From assembly GCA_025738555.1 (NCBI GenBank), contig JAOVFP010000004.1:5518001-5582000 (forward strand): a DNA stretch of 64,000 bases, read 5' to 3'. Position 1 is the stretch's first letter. Each line of letters starts with the position of its first letter. The DNA comes from Cyathus striatus. Its lineage: Eukaryota > Basidiomycota > Agaricomycetes > Agaricales > Nidulariaceae. Under the pieces are notes generated by a model. It did not search any database. It was not told the DNA's origin and was given only the letters and a program-made list of their open reading frames with translations. Both the position numbers and the translations under genes were made by a program. Positions 35,036-46,707 of the stretch are shown here, one piece after another.

Positions 35036-36300
35036 ATGTCACAGATCCCGTTTGATATCATTGAACTAATCCTTGAAAAAGTTGCATTACAAAATGATCA
35101 ATATTGTGCCTTTAATGATCTCCGTGCATGTGCTTTAACCTGCAGAGACTATTTGGACCTTTCACGTCGACATCTCTTCAAAAAAGTCAAGATTTTGACT
35201 TATCACCAATGTGAAACATTTCATGAAATATTGTGCTCGTCTCCCGAAATTGCACTCTGTATTCGCACTTTTTTCATAGGCAATGCCTCACATGACATCG
35301 ATGATGATGATGATGATGATGAGCCTGAGGCTATTTTACATCCCTCTCTTCCTATTATCATTAGCATGCTTCAAAATGTCAACGAATTTTGGGTATTCTT
35401 CACCAACTTCAAAGCACAGAACTGGGAGGATATGTCACTCAATCTAAGGATGCAACTAACCACAGCATTCTCGTCATCCACTCTTTCACGACTATGTCTT
35501 GGTGAAATAATAAATCTTCCAACAATGATTTTGCGATCGGTTGTGCACATTCCTGATCTCATCCTCAATAGGGTGGGGTTCTCAGAATTGGTTGACGATG
35601 AAAAGCTCTTGAACAACATCCCTGGGCCAATTGTGAGGCCAAGCCAAAACTCTCTTAGATCACTACATCTTCGGCGGCAATCAGTAGAAACTTCAAAAGT
35701 GCTCGTTGATAGCTTGTCAGATCTGGGTTGCAATCTAGACAAATTGGTTTTCATGGATGAAATGAAGAACGACGTGGAGATGCTAATAATGAAAAAGCAC
35801 AAGGCCACCCTTACAACCCTTGAATTTTCTATGTTTTCATCAGAGAGTGAGTTTCATTTGTGCAATTATATATATATTAAATAATTGACATACTATGAAA
35901 AGTTGCACAGGAATATGACATTAAAAATTTTCCTCAACTTCGAAAAATTAGCTTTTGCTCAATGAATATCTATGAGCCCTTCATCAAAAACATCACACGG
36001 TTACTTGCAGAAGCAAGGAAAGGGAATAACATTGAAGAAATTTTGATAAATCTGCGTTGTATTAATCGAAACAATCGATCAGATTTGCTTCGTTCGGACT
36101 GGTCAAGTGATTGGAAGGAATTGGATACTCTTCTTTCCGGATCTTTTTTTCCCAACTTGAAAAAAGTTCATATCTTTTGGTTTCCTCAGCAACCAAACAA
36201 TACTTACGAAGATAGACAAGAACAGCTTGCCGTTTCGAAACAAATATTTTGTGACCTTTTCAGTCAGATACATAAAAGGGGGGTCTTGCGGTCAAACTAA
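35036..36300 (+). CDS. F-box-like protein gene, intact
   Basis: ATG at 35,036 starts MSQIPFDIIELILEKVA, an F-box-like helix pair, continuing NDLRACALTCRDYLDLSRRH and LFKKVKI, then a variable LRR-like region with an Asp run (near residues 87-94). Exon 1 ends at 35,846. The intron 35,847-35,902 (GTGAGT...GAAAAG) joins SE-IAQEYDIKNFPQLRK in frame. Exon 2 ends RGVLRSN and TAA at 36,300, giving about 402 residues. Such proteins act as substrate receptors of SCF ubiquitin ligases. This is the best-preserved gene in the window. Its TATA box lies in a duplicated upstream segment. Confidence 0.8.
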
Positions 36301-37060
36301 TATCGCTAGCATATGGTACCCCACTTCGGATGCTCTCAGTCTCAGATTTCGAGAGAAAATGGCTCGAATTTGGCAAATTCCTCTATATCGCGGTGGTGAC
36401 TTCACTATCAAAAAAAAAAATTAATGTGAACTTAGCTGATTCGTTTAGTACAATACTTACGCTTCAAATAATTCCCTGTTAATATGGAGGAGAATTGCAC
36501 AATAGTTACGATAATAATAGTTTATTAAGTACGAGTCCGAATGGATCACTGAGTGCTGTCTATCTTTTTCCTCAATACAATGACCCACGGTATATTTGCG
36601 TAGGCTTTCTATTGCTGAAGGCTGCGCTTGTAATAATAAGCCATGGAATACGCAACAATAGCACAGGAATCTCTTGGAGTCTCTCCCTTCTACTGTGGCA
36701 ATATGATTTTCCCAAAATACTGAGCATCACACGTGCCCAGTGAAGTAACATTAGTAGCATCGTAGTATACAGGAACTGATATGGTTTTTCAGACAGAGAA
36801 TGACAAAAATACGCCCGAAATCCCGTTTCTTTTCGTGACGATTTAGCGTAAGTATATCAGAGTAGGTGTAAAACAAGTTACTTTTATTTGTTGGCGGTGT
36901 TAAAAATTTAAGAACACTTCCCGATCAATAGAAAGAAAATCAATAGTAGGCCCTATTTAGCCTGGTAGACTCTTGGCTCGCGGCTTTACGTAACGGACAG
37001 GCCCCACTGCTGCCCCATGGCGAAGCTCGGGAGTGCGAACCCTTACCAAGATCTCCTTCC
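36301..37060. other. No confident gene
   Basis: Intergenic sequence with one 82-codon ORF (36,495-36,743) lacking a recognisable domain. It ends just upstream of the kinase-like gene. Confidence 0.4.
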
Positions 37061-37064
37061 CGAC

Positions 37065-38078
37065 CTAGGCTATTTCCAACGACGGGTTTCACCACCATCG
37101 ATGATTCGTATCTTCTTGAGGAGGAGATCTGGGAGTGATACGAACCAGGACTTTTCTATCCAGTACGTATCGGCGAGGTGTTCCAGTCGCGCTACAGAGT
37201 GCTCGGAAAACTTGGATATGGTTCACGTTCAACTGCACGGCTTTGTCGTGACCTCAAGTACGTTGTCTCAATCTGTTTCCACCCCGTCGGAAAGATATGA
37301 ACTTGATGTTTGTAGCAGGGAGCATAGATACGTCATGATAAAGGTTTGCGGGTAAAGTTCGGAGCCTGTACACCGCGAGCTCGCTGCATTCCGCCGTATC
37401 GAAGGCATGAAGACATCGAATCCAGGGAGGTTATTTATGCACACCGCATTGGATATCTTTACTATACGTCAGGAGTCGAACGTCGCCGAGCATCAGTGCT
37501 TTGTTCACAAGCCCCTTGGTATAAGCATGGCTCGATTTGTGAGATTTACCGCAGGGCGCCGACTTCCCGAACTATTCCTAAAAGTATTTGCATACCATGT
37601 GTTACACGCCCTCAACTTCTTGCATACTGAAGTCGATATGATACATGGTGGTACGGCATGTATTAATCTTTACATGATGCTTTAAATTATGATCGTCTTT
37701 TATCAGACATTCAGTCACGAAATATTCATCTAGACCTCGAAGACGAATCCAATCTCAAGGACTTCGAAGAATCTGAAATTAACGATCCAAGTCCTCGTAA
37801 ATTTGACAGTGATCGTAACATATATTGTACACGACCTTTCAAGTTGCCTAAGAACGCTGGACGTCCGATTTTATGTGACTTTGGAGAGGCTCGCTTTGGA
37901 AAACATATGTACGCAGACGTCATCCAGCCTTACCAGTACCGAGCACCAGAAGTTATACTGGGTATTCCATGGTCATACAGCGTAGATATATGGAACGTTA
38001 GCATATTGGTATGAGTGCCTTATTACTTATTGGATTATTGTTCATAGCGCTTTTAGTTGTGGCACTTCTTTGAAGGGA
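37065..38078 (+). pseudogene. SRPK-like protein kinase, N-terminal and catalytic part (broken)
   Basis: Exon pieces read [38 protein letters not shown] (Gly loop LGYGS), RYVMIKV (ATP Lys), ELAAFRRIEGMKTSNPGRL, HQCFVHKPLGISM, LPELFLKVFAYHVLHALNFL, IHGDIQSRNIHLDLED (catalytic loop), RPILCDFGEARFGKHMY (DFG), YQYRAPEVILGIPWSYSVDI and WHFFEGT. That is the order of SR-protein kinases, which phosphorylate Arg/Ser splicing factors. Introns fit at about 37,257-37,318, about 37,650-37,706 and about 38,010-38,056. An in-frame TAA lies at about 37,353 and a TGA at about 37,137. The gene is interrupted after EGT by an insertion and resumes at 39,605. Confidence 0.82.
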
Positions 38079-39601
38079 CATCACTAAATTTGTGAAGGTC
38101 TGATATAGCAGTATGTTTCTCACGAGGTCAACCCAAGATAATGAAGCAGTTGTACTGGGTTATAAGCTAGTAATAACGGAACTAACATAATATACAAAAA
38201 TCGCAATCTCCTTCACATATCACACTATGTGCATCTGTAATTATGAGATTCTTGTCAGGTTGGATGCGTGTTATAACCGATGATCATTTCATTCGCATAT
38301 TTTACATAACTTACGAGTTATATATATAGTCTCATATCCCGAACATTGAGATAGCAATGTAGCATGTTTCATTCCGCAAAGCCAACACAAAGCAGCTGTG
38401 AACAAGCCGTGAATGTGATCAACATGCCGTGGCGGCCGAACCAGACGTATTTAGAATTGCCGAAGTATCCGAACGCCTGTAAGCTCAACTAACCCCCTCA
38501 CGCGCGCCCTTTTATTCCAAATGCAGACCTTAACGGAATGGGCAAGATGTGGATCATCCGGATGTCTTGGGTCGAGACTAAGTACTAGTACAAATTGAGT
38601 ATGATTGGTATGAACACCAGCGAACACCTGTTCAAGTTCCGGCAGGGACCTATCCCTCTCAAATCGAGACAATTATAAGCGCATACCCTCATATCCCATA
38701 CCTCTCAGCATCCCCAATACAGGAATCACCTAGCAGATGCAAAGTGTGACATACCTTGGCGTTCTAGCTGCATAAATACTTTGGGCATTCCACTTCCCAC
38801 TTCTCCAGCCAATATCCACTCTCTTGTACAGAACCCTCAATATCACGAAGTCCTTCCCCATAGCTGCAGCTTTATTTGGCCATGCACACGAAGCGATACA
38901 GGTAAGTCATTGCTGAACCATGTTGAATACTCGGTAGTATCTGAAGCTGCTAATGTTCAAAATTCCTGGAATCGCGCCTAACAGAGCTGCATCCAACCTA
39001 CTTGGTCTATAACGTTGCAGGAGTTGGAGAAAATGAATATATACTTATTCTGGGTCGCAGTAAGTATGTTAGTTACACTTCTATTCTTTATCAATGCTAA
39101 TTTGTTAATGAATTCTTCTTCTGATAGGTGCAGGAACTCCAGCTTACCTCGATAAGAATATCACCACTTTATACTTCACATTCACCTGTATTCACCCCCA
39201 GCTAGTTGCAGATAACTCATATCAAGTATATAGTAAACTAGTACTTGCTTGTACATAGAATAAACGTGCTCAATATATCTTATTTTACATTCACATTTGT
39301 TCATATCATTATCAAATTATATGAATCATATACTTCCACTCGCAAATTGCAACACACGTACAACTGAGCACCGACCTTATACTACTCTCATCTTGTCAAC
39401 ATCATCTTATAACTTCCTCATGATTGTCTCTAACCCGTATGAAGACGCATGAGCTACCGCATGAATTACGAAATTTGGTGCTGCTGTACATGGCAGTATC
39501 CTGCAGTATCATATGCTGTAAGGTTTATGTCAGCTCATACCACTTACGGTAAATTATACTGTGTTATAACGGTACACGAGACTCTCCCAAATTTAGTGAT
39601 G
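38079..39601. mobile_element. 1.5-kb insertion in the kinase gene with 14-bp inverted ends
   Basis: Starts CATCACTAAATTTG (38,079-38,092) and ends CAAATTTAGTGATG (39,588-39,601), exact inverted repeats located just where the kinase reading breaks off and resumes. The flanks GAAGGGA and GAAGCAC resemble an imperfect target duplication. No transposase is visible; instead it holds a small spliced gene. It may be a non-autonomous DNA transposon, but the short termini leave some doubt. Confidence 0.6.
38781..39258 (+). CDS. Small spliced unknown gene inside the kinase insertion
   Basis: Three exons fit: the end of exon A at 38,901 (HSCSFIWPCTRSDT), intron 38,902-38,984 (GTAAGT...AACAG), exon B 38,985-39,059 (LHPTYLVYNVAGVGENEY, ILILGR), intron 39,060-39,127 (GTAAGT...GATAG), exon C 39,128-39,258 (SAGTPAYLDKNITTLYFTF, CIHPQLVADNSYQVYSKLV, stop TAG). 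The 5' start is unclear. The family is not recognised; the beta-strand-like pattern suggests a small globular protein. An alternative frame is also open across exon B. Confidence 0.4.
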
Positions 39602-39943
39602 GAAGCACATGTTCACCGGTGAAAATCCACAGAGTGAAGATGAAGAAAGCTCTCTCTGTCATTTGGTGGAAATGGCTGGTGTGATGAGCAGCCCACCCGT
39701 GGAATTTCTCCGACACTCAATTAACAAGACCCCCGAGGAGTATTTTGATGACGATGGGAACTGGAAGCATTCAGACGATGTCTCTATTTCTACCTAGATG
39801 TCTCGAAGCTTCTGAGGAACGCCTGGAGGGAGAGAAGAAGATAGATTTCTTGTGATTTTTGAGGAAAATGATACAATGGGAGCCGGAGAAGTGGTCTATT
39901 GTAAATGAGCTACTGGAAGATCCTTGGATTCACTGGTAATCTT
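39602..39943 (+). pseudogene. SRPK-like protein kinase, C-terminal lobe (resumes after insertion)
   Basis: Reads HMFTGENPQSEDEESSLCHL, VEMAGVMSSPPVEFLRHS, EEYFDDDGNWKHSDDVS, then in another frame LEASEERLEGEKKIDFL-stop-FLRKMIQWEPEKW, NELLEDPWIHW and TAA (39,941-39,943). This is the C-lobe end of SRPK-type kinases. The TGA at 39,853-39,855 stands where Arg is expected, and a one-base shift occurs near 39,795. Confidence 0.8.
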
Positions 39944-40169
39944 TATCCTTACCCGGGAATCTTCATATCAACCTCCCTTTCTATCCCAATCTTTATACAT
40001 AATATATATTTTCTATATATTTTCTGCAAAAAATCTTACAAGATATTCAGCACCTTCTCAACCTCCCCTTCAACGGGATGGGTCTTTGTCCACCCAAACT
40101 TCTCATTAAAATCATTCAAAAACCTCTCAAACCATCTATTCAATGCCTCCTTATCGTTGCTTTTAAAGT

Positions 40170-40440
40170 GAGGTCTTTACCCTCCCCCTTAAATTCTGTC
40201 TGGACTCTGGACAGAATCTGTGGATTCCCTGGAAAGTCTGAGGAATTTCCACAGAATTTCTGGTCATTCCATGGATGGAATTCAGACTCTGGATGGACTT
40301 GTTTTGGCAGAGAATTCCACATGGAATCTGGATTATTGGCCAAATTCCTTCTTTCAGCTGGAATTCTGAAGGAATTTGTTATACCAGACTCCACCTGGAA
40401 TCCATAAGGGACAAGTTGAATTCCATGGAGTTGTATTAGT
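40170..40440. repeat. GGAATTC word array with GAGGTCTTTACCCTCCCCC end
   Basis: Starts GAGGTCTTTACCCTCCCCC. It is then packed with GGAATTC, TGGAATCC, GAATTCCA and ATTCTG words in both orientations to about 40,440, ending GAATTCCATGGAG. Able to fold back along most of its length. Confidence 0.7.
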
Positions 40441-41000
40441 TCTTGTTTGGCTTTATTTATTTATACTATATTTTAAATTTAAGTAAAAGATGAATGTACA
40501 CATGAAGAATTGACACTCCTGGCTGCCAACTTTTTTGCTGTTTGCAAAATTCATCCAAATTCAACCTCAATTATTTTAAATATTGACTAAACATTTTGGC
40601 TGATGCAAAATCATAGACAAATGTTACATTTTGTACATATTTTGTATAAATACATATGATTCTTTTTGTTCTAATTTTAGCTTCATCAAATTAAGTGTCA
40701 AATGTAATGTTGTGAACTTGTGTTGACCTCACACAAAATTTATTGTTTCACATGACCACAAAACCAGTGCAAAAGTCAACATTTTATCTAAGTTTTGCTT
40801 AAAACAAAATGCTTAATTTTCCCAAAAGATTTTGACCTTGAGAAAACCTTACTAAAATCTGAAGTTTTCACTTCAGCAAAATTTAGGATATTGAGTAGGT
40901 GATACCCTGAACTGTCAAAAGAGAGATGAAACTGCATTTATTCAGAACATCGGCACCAAAAGTTGAAGTTAGGGTCACATGTAAATGAGCAGGTAGATTC
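40441..41000. other. AT-rich spacer
   Basis: AT-rich sequence, rich in TTTTGC/CAAAA words in both orientations, between the GGAATTC array and the transposase remnant. No gene seen. Confidence 0.4.
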
Positions 41001-41099
41001 TGCAATTGTCAGTGAGGGACAGTGAAGCTTGTCACATGCAAGCTGAACTACAGGCCCATGAAGTCCCTCAAATCATTTTTGCTAAATAACATGGCCTTC

Positions 41100-42570
41100 A
41101 GTAGTGTTGAGTTCTTCATTGATCAGATGACCTAATCATTTAATTAACTTTTTTGCACTCTTTTGTTCTGAAGAAGAGTAACCAGCAAATGTATTGATAG
41201 AGAGTGGTACAGTAAATACAGGGCTCTCCTCTAATTTGTCCTCTTTCTTTAGTGTAATACCTAGTATACCTTGGAAATGTTCCTGTATCAATCCAAGGAA
41301 GAGATTATGCATAGTGTCAATAACAATAAAACAGGATGGATCGAAATATGGCAGCCATAGCAATTCAGACCATCAGATGCTGGTATGATCCATGACTCCT
41401 TGTCTTTCCTTGTGGGTTTCCACATTCTGGTACTCTGTCACAGCTTCTCGTGTATGCCACTTCCATGTATGGTATTCTGTATTTCCATAACCATGTGATC
41501 TCTGCATGCAATGGCATATCACACAAATTTATTATGAGACACTGAACCTTTGTTCAGTGCTCCTCAGGACATGTGACATTTGTTGAAATTGTTCTGTTTT
41601 TAGATGTCATGTGACATGTCACTGAACAATTGGTCAAAATGACCCAGTAGGTATGATGGCAATTTGGACTAGGACAAACTGCATATACAATGCCTTTTCC
41701 TTCTAGATTCAATTCTTCTTCTGGCCTACAGTCATCTACCAGGAAATCATACAAAAATTTTTGATCACAAGGTGTAAGCAGCAATAATGAAGGTCCATAT
41801 CCACACATTAGACATAGCTGCACAATGTATTTAATCATTGCAAACATAAAATGCTCCTCTATGCACTACATTCAAGATGACATGGCATGCCACAACCATG
41901 AAGATTGAAAGTTGGTGGATTGGGTCTTACTAGCAAGCAGCAGCTGAAAGTGATGATCCGTTATAATAATAAAAGTATGTATGTATGTATGTATTATCAA
42001 CTACTGTATGGAATGACATACCATTGTTGTATTTGATCGTTACACTGGCTGGCTGCTGTTTTACAGTCCCAACTATCCAATGAACATTTGTATCTTGTAG
42101 CAGGTCAATAGATCTGTCAATTTGTTTTGTAATCCCAAGTTTCTCTTGAACAGCTAATGAATCACTGAACATGGAGCCAACAATATCTGTCTTTAGAGCT
42201 TTACATCACTCTTGAAGATATGCCAATGGGAGTTTGGTGCCATCATTATTAGATTTACATGAAATCTGGGCCAGTTCAGCAGTTACTTCATCAGCCAACA
42301 AATGGGCTGATAAACAAAACTCTGATAATTTTTTAGAATCATGTTGTGCTTTGGTGTTGGTATCTGCATAATGAGTATGAATGAGAGCTTCATTCCCCAA
42401 AAGATCTGCTTGTTTAGATCTGGACCATATGTGACTGCCATTGGTTTGAGGTGAGCTGTCATCAAAGAGTGTAGTCACAGCAATATGTGAGGCTAGTTCC
42501 TTGATCTTATCCTCCACAGAGGCATCAGTAGCCAGGTCAATAGTGAGACTAGCTAGCTTGTCTGCCACAT
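41100..42570 (-). pseudogene. Tnp2-like (CACTA/EnSpm) transposase remnant
   Basis: Minus-strand pieces in order: MADKLASLTIDLATDASVED...(42,568-42,206), FSDSLAVQEKLGI (42,172 onward), GKGIVYAVCPSPNCHHTYW (Cys-rich zinc-binding start), FLYDFLVDD, then SELLWLPYFDPSCFIVIDTM followed by HNLFLGLIQEHFQGILGI (41,363-41,260). The YFD...D-x-MHNLFLG block is a hallmark of Tnp2-like transposases of CACTA elements. Several stops, a GTAT microsatellite at about 41,973-41,995 and missing C-terminal blocks show it is a fragment. Confidence 0.72.
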
Positions 42571-42599
42571 TTTCTACAGAAGCATTTCACCATTAGTCA

Positions 42600-43270
42600 A
42601 AGACATGGTGCTGAGGATTGGAAAGTATTTCAAAGCATGTAGCTGCAAGGAGGAATGATGAGTGTCTTAGGATTACCAGAACATGTAGCTGCAAAAGGGA
42701 TGGATAGTTGTTTCATGATTACCGAAATATGTAGAGGCTGCAAAGAGGAATGTATAATGTCCCAGAATGACCAAAATGGAACAGATATCATTTGGGTGTA
42801 TGTGTGGGAGGGGGGGGGGGTAGGCTTAATATATGAGTAAAATCAATAATGAACTGTTATGGTATGCACCCTAGCTACCAAAAGCGCTACAAGGCCAGCT
42901 GAGCACACACCAATGAGTACAATAATAGCTGTATTTGCATAGCAACCTGACATGAGTGGGTGCACTTCCAATGCAACAGGTATATTCTCTTCTAATATGT
43001 AGAGATTATAGTGTGCATGGAATACTGACAGCAGCTTGAAATCAAGGTGAAGACTTGGAGCTCTGATTCTGAAGGAGGGAATGAGTACGGTACATTGGGT
43101 TTACCAAAGTACTTGCAAGCATTTGACATTGGGAAGCATAGTGAGAGTGGGAGTGGGAGCAGAATTACTTTGGGATTACCAGAGTATTGAATTGCTAAGT
43201 GGAGAGTTACATGCTTTGGAACTACCATAGCATGGATGCAGAAGATAGTGAATGGGTGAGCTGAAAGACA
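42600..43270. repeat. Degenerate tandem repeat, about 50-60-bp unit
   Basis: Units share GGATTACCAGAACATGTAGCTGCAA-like words (for example near 42,636, 42,672, 42,720) and later GGGTTTACCAAAGTAC and GGGATTACCAGAGTA (43,097-43,187). No coding signal. Confidence 0.5.
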
Positions 43271-43271
43271 T

Positions 43272-43444
43272 GCATTGCCATTACTATTGAAACATATGGC
43301 CCAACTGTGCAACTGTGCCCACAGTCTTGATGAGTAATGTATGTTGATACACATGGTGTCCGCATTGTGTGTCATGTGACTAATCACATGACATAGATAA
43401 GATATGATTAGATAATGATTAGATAAAAGGATGGGATCCTAACA
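43272..43444 (-). mobile_element. Partial LTR of the TGTTAGGAT family
   Basis: On the minus strand it begins TGTTAGGATCCCATCC and matches the first about 170 bases of the solo LTR at 12,225-12,598. Directly outside its TG is a polypurine tract (AAAGGGGGGG, plus-strand 43,447-43,456), so it is the 3' LTR of an element whose interior lay to the right. The interior is not recognisable. Confidence 0.75.
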
Positions 43445-43459
43445 TTACCCCCCCTTTAA

Positions 43460-45700
43460 GAGTCATGTCTTCATGACATTTCTATCAATTCTTCAGGTTG
43501 TCATGGTTGATAATATTCATACATTCAAAAAATGATTCGAGGGAGGTAATGGCCAACTATGAAGACGGCAAGGCAGAGGAAGAAGATTACAATAACATAG
43601 ATGAGAAGTGTGATGTTGTTGGAAAGCATACAGTATTATGGCGTTCCTTGACACACCTGATGAAAAGTAACAAATTATGAAATATGTACAGGATACTTTT
43701 TAAAACAAAGTTAATAAACATAATTTAGAATATATTAGGACTGCAAATACGAACTTTCGAGGTAGAATTATATGTGCAAACATATATACAAAGCTGATTT
43801 CTGAGGGGATCACTTTTCAGCTGAAAACATGACTTGACACAGTAATGTCATGGGTGTCACAACAGTTCACACCTGCAAGTTTGTGTGGGGTCAAGAGCAT
43901 GTGATGAATAAGTGTCACATGCTGAAACCATCAAAGTTGCTACTTTATCACTATTTCAATTTTTATGATCACATTTCATTCTTGAGTGAACTAAATATTT
44001 GGGGAAATGTCAGAATTTGCTATACATATATACATAAATTTTTGTAAGAATGTGCACCTGGCAGAAAACTCAAAATTTTCATTGGAAAACTGTGACAAGA
44101 TGGGGTTTTCATCTAAAATTGTAGTAATCCTAACCTATATCCTTTTCCAGCTCATTTTATGCCTTCCAAAATATTTACCAATGATGATATATGTATGAGA
44201 AGATGTATACAAAATATCTAAGCAATACAACGAAGTGGTGAGGCTGGAAGATGAAAGGAGTCCAGGTGTGTCAAGTCATGCTAGTGTGTCAAGGAACACC
44301 ATAATACTGTAGTTTGGTTTAATTTAATGAGTAGATAAGAGGTTAGAGATGTTTACAATGGGGTGATAGTAGCTAGATTATGTAATATAACTACTTACTC
44401 CTAAAACAACATAATGGGGTGGCGAGTTTGGAGGGAATTTCACAGAAGATCAGTGTTAATGACGCTTCCAGGCAAAAGGGGGTAGAAGGAGGATGTATAG
44501 GAAGGTGGGAGAATAACTAAGTAGTAGTTATGTAATGTCTCTGGCTATGTACAATGCAATGCACAATTCTCTAGGAGTTTGCAGTTTCTCTTACTAGACT
44601 CAAATCAAATCACTTAAACAATAATCTTGGAAAGTTCACTTTAATTCACTACACTATGTCAAGGTACTTTATAACAGAAGCTGCATGGGGGATAGCTTCC
44701 TGTACATGGCAAAACTCGTCTACTTTATATACTACTGGAAATGTGGTGGCTGAAGGTACTGTATAGCTACTGGATAGTTACATTTGGGGTACTAGGAATG
44801 GTAAACAACATCACTGCAAAGGGAAGGCCATACACTCATGGAGTGTGCTGGATAGGGGGTCAAGTGTCTGTCATAGAGAGTTGCATGATGGGGGATATGG
44901 TGCCATGCATGTTCCTTTGGTTGATATGGGATTGGCTATATGCAGATGTACTAAGAATAGCTCAGGTGTTGATTAGGGTTCAGGGTGCATCACTTAATCT
45001 AGCTATGTCTCGCTTCGCTGGTTTCTCTGAGAGAAGTTGATTGGTTGACTTGGGACTTTGGAACTTGCCAGGGTGCCTCATCATCGCTTGCTTCTCTTGG
45101 ATATTGATCGCATCTTTTCATGTGACCTTTGTGTGTTGCCAGATGTGTTTCTGGCTGTTATCCATTTAGTCACTGAGTTTCGCACCATCTTTATCTCTCC
45201 ACTTCTGTATGCAGTACTACCTTAGGCTTTATGTTAATAATACCCTTGGTGAGTGTACTTTTAGTAGTACTATAACTGGCATCTTGAGTCTCGACTCCAA
45301 TCTTATGATCTAACCCATGTTTGTTACCATTTGGTGAGTACTTGTATACATAATAGAAAAGCTAAAATCGACTGCTATAGGTAGTGTATGCCCATCAGGC
45401 GTCTCATCTCCTCCCAACCAATAAATGACTGTCCTCAGTCATGATCATTCATCTATTTTCCCAAGGTCTCGCATCCTCGAAGTTTATTTCATCAAGTTGC
45501 TGTGTTTTGAAGCATACTGCAATAACATACACAGAACATGTGGTTGTCTGGGCTTTTCCAAAGATGGTTCATTATTTTGTATAAAGCCAGCATGTCCTGG
45601 GGGTATTTGATCATTACTGCAGCATTCTCTTACTGTAGCTTTTAACAAACTCCTGCTTTTTCAAGTATATTAACTCTTTTGTGCCCTTTTTCTACTTCTG
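43460..45700. other. No confident gene
   Basis: Short ORFs only. A stretch near 44,720-44,800 (TATATACTACTGGAAA then GGTACTGTA) resembles the promoter region of the LTR at 63,131-64,000 in the same orientation, so a decayed LTR may be present. Confidence 0.35.
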
Positions 45701-46026
45701 CACTATGTCTACCACACCTTCTGATCCTAAGTGTTCATCTGGGGACTCGCTCTCTGCTAGGTTGGGTCCACTTGAGTCCTGGTTAGACCGGGACACAAGG
45801 ATGGTGTCTCCTGATGCACTGAATGACTCTTCGAATGACACAGACTCAGATGTATTTGAGGGTGCGGCATTGCACAATGCTTTGCCTGCTCCTGGTGCCA
45901 TTTCGACAGGTCCCCAGGCTTCTGTGCCCACATGTGCTATTGTTCTCAAGAAGGGCATGTGTTCTATTTCCTGTGTCCTCATGTCTAAATTACTCACAAA
46001 TGATTTTTCCACAGATAAACCAGTAA

Positions 46027-46707
46027 TTTACACTCCCCCTGGAGGTCTGTATGGATCCATACATATCCATGCGAATTCCATATGAAATTTTCGGATCTGT
46101 GTGGAATCTGTACAGATCTGTACAGACCTGTGTAGGTAACATACAGAATTTAAATAGTAGTAATTTTTATTGTTTGAGGTGATAATTCTGTGTGGATTAA
46201 TGTAACAATGGAATGGGAATGTATAGTATCACACTCAACACTTAGTGTTATACTTAATGCATAGTGTCACAGTTAATGTATAGTGTCACACTCAATACTT
46301 AGTGTAACACTCAATGCATAGTGTCATGTTTAATGCTTAGTGTCACACTTAATGCATAGTGTCACACTCAATGCATAGTGTCATGCTTAATGCATAGTGT
46401 CACACTTCATGCACAGTGTCACACTTAATGCTTAGTGTCACACAATTTTCTATTCTAATTTTCCAAAAGAAAATAAGTATAATAACATTCTGTATGGATT
46501 CTGTACAGAATCTGTACAGAATTTTTCAGGTCTGTAATGTGGAATTCTGTGTAATCTGCATGGAATTTTTGATTCTGTGTGGAATCTGCACAGATCCAAA
46601 AAAACCTCTGCCAAATCTATGCAGATTCCACACAGACTCCAAAAATTCTGTATGGATTCTGCATGGATTCTGCATGGATCTGTACAGAACACCCAGCTAA
46701 GTGTAAA
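46027..46707. mobile_element. Foldback-like element with TTTACACT ends and TCTGTACAGA words
   Basis: Left end TTTACACTCCCCCTGGAGG and right end (reverse complement) TTTACACTTAGCTGGGTG. Both sides are filled with TCTGTACAGA, GGAATCTG and CAGATTCC words (46,050-46,140 and 46,480-46,690). The middle holds a separate 21-bp-type minisatellite. The right border continues as GAGCTC, as in the 13.2-kb array. A clear target duplication is not visible. Confidence 0.65.
46205..46443 (+). repeat. Minisatellite AGTGTCACACTTAATGCAT
   Basis: About eleven head-to-tail copies of AGTGTCACACTTAATGCAT with C/T changes (ACTCAATGC, ATGTTTAATGC). The unit contains the TGTCACA core seen elsewhere in the window. Confidence 0.9.

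Noticed and set aside
41973..41995. GTAT microsatellite as a target-duplication relic
   Set aside because: A simple (GTAT)n run inside the Tnp2-like remnant, with no insertion ends beside it.
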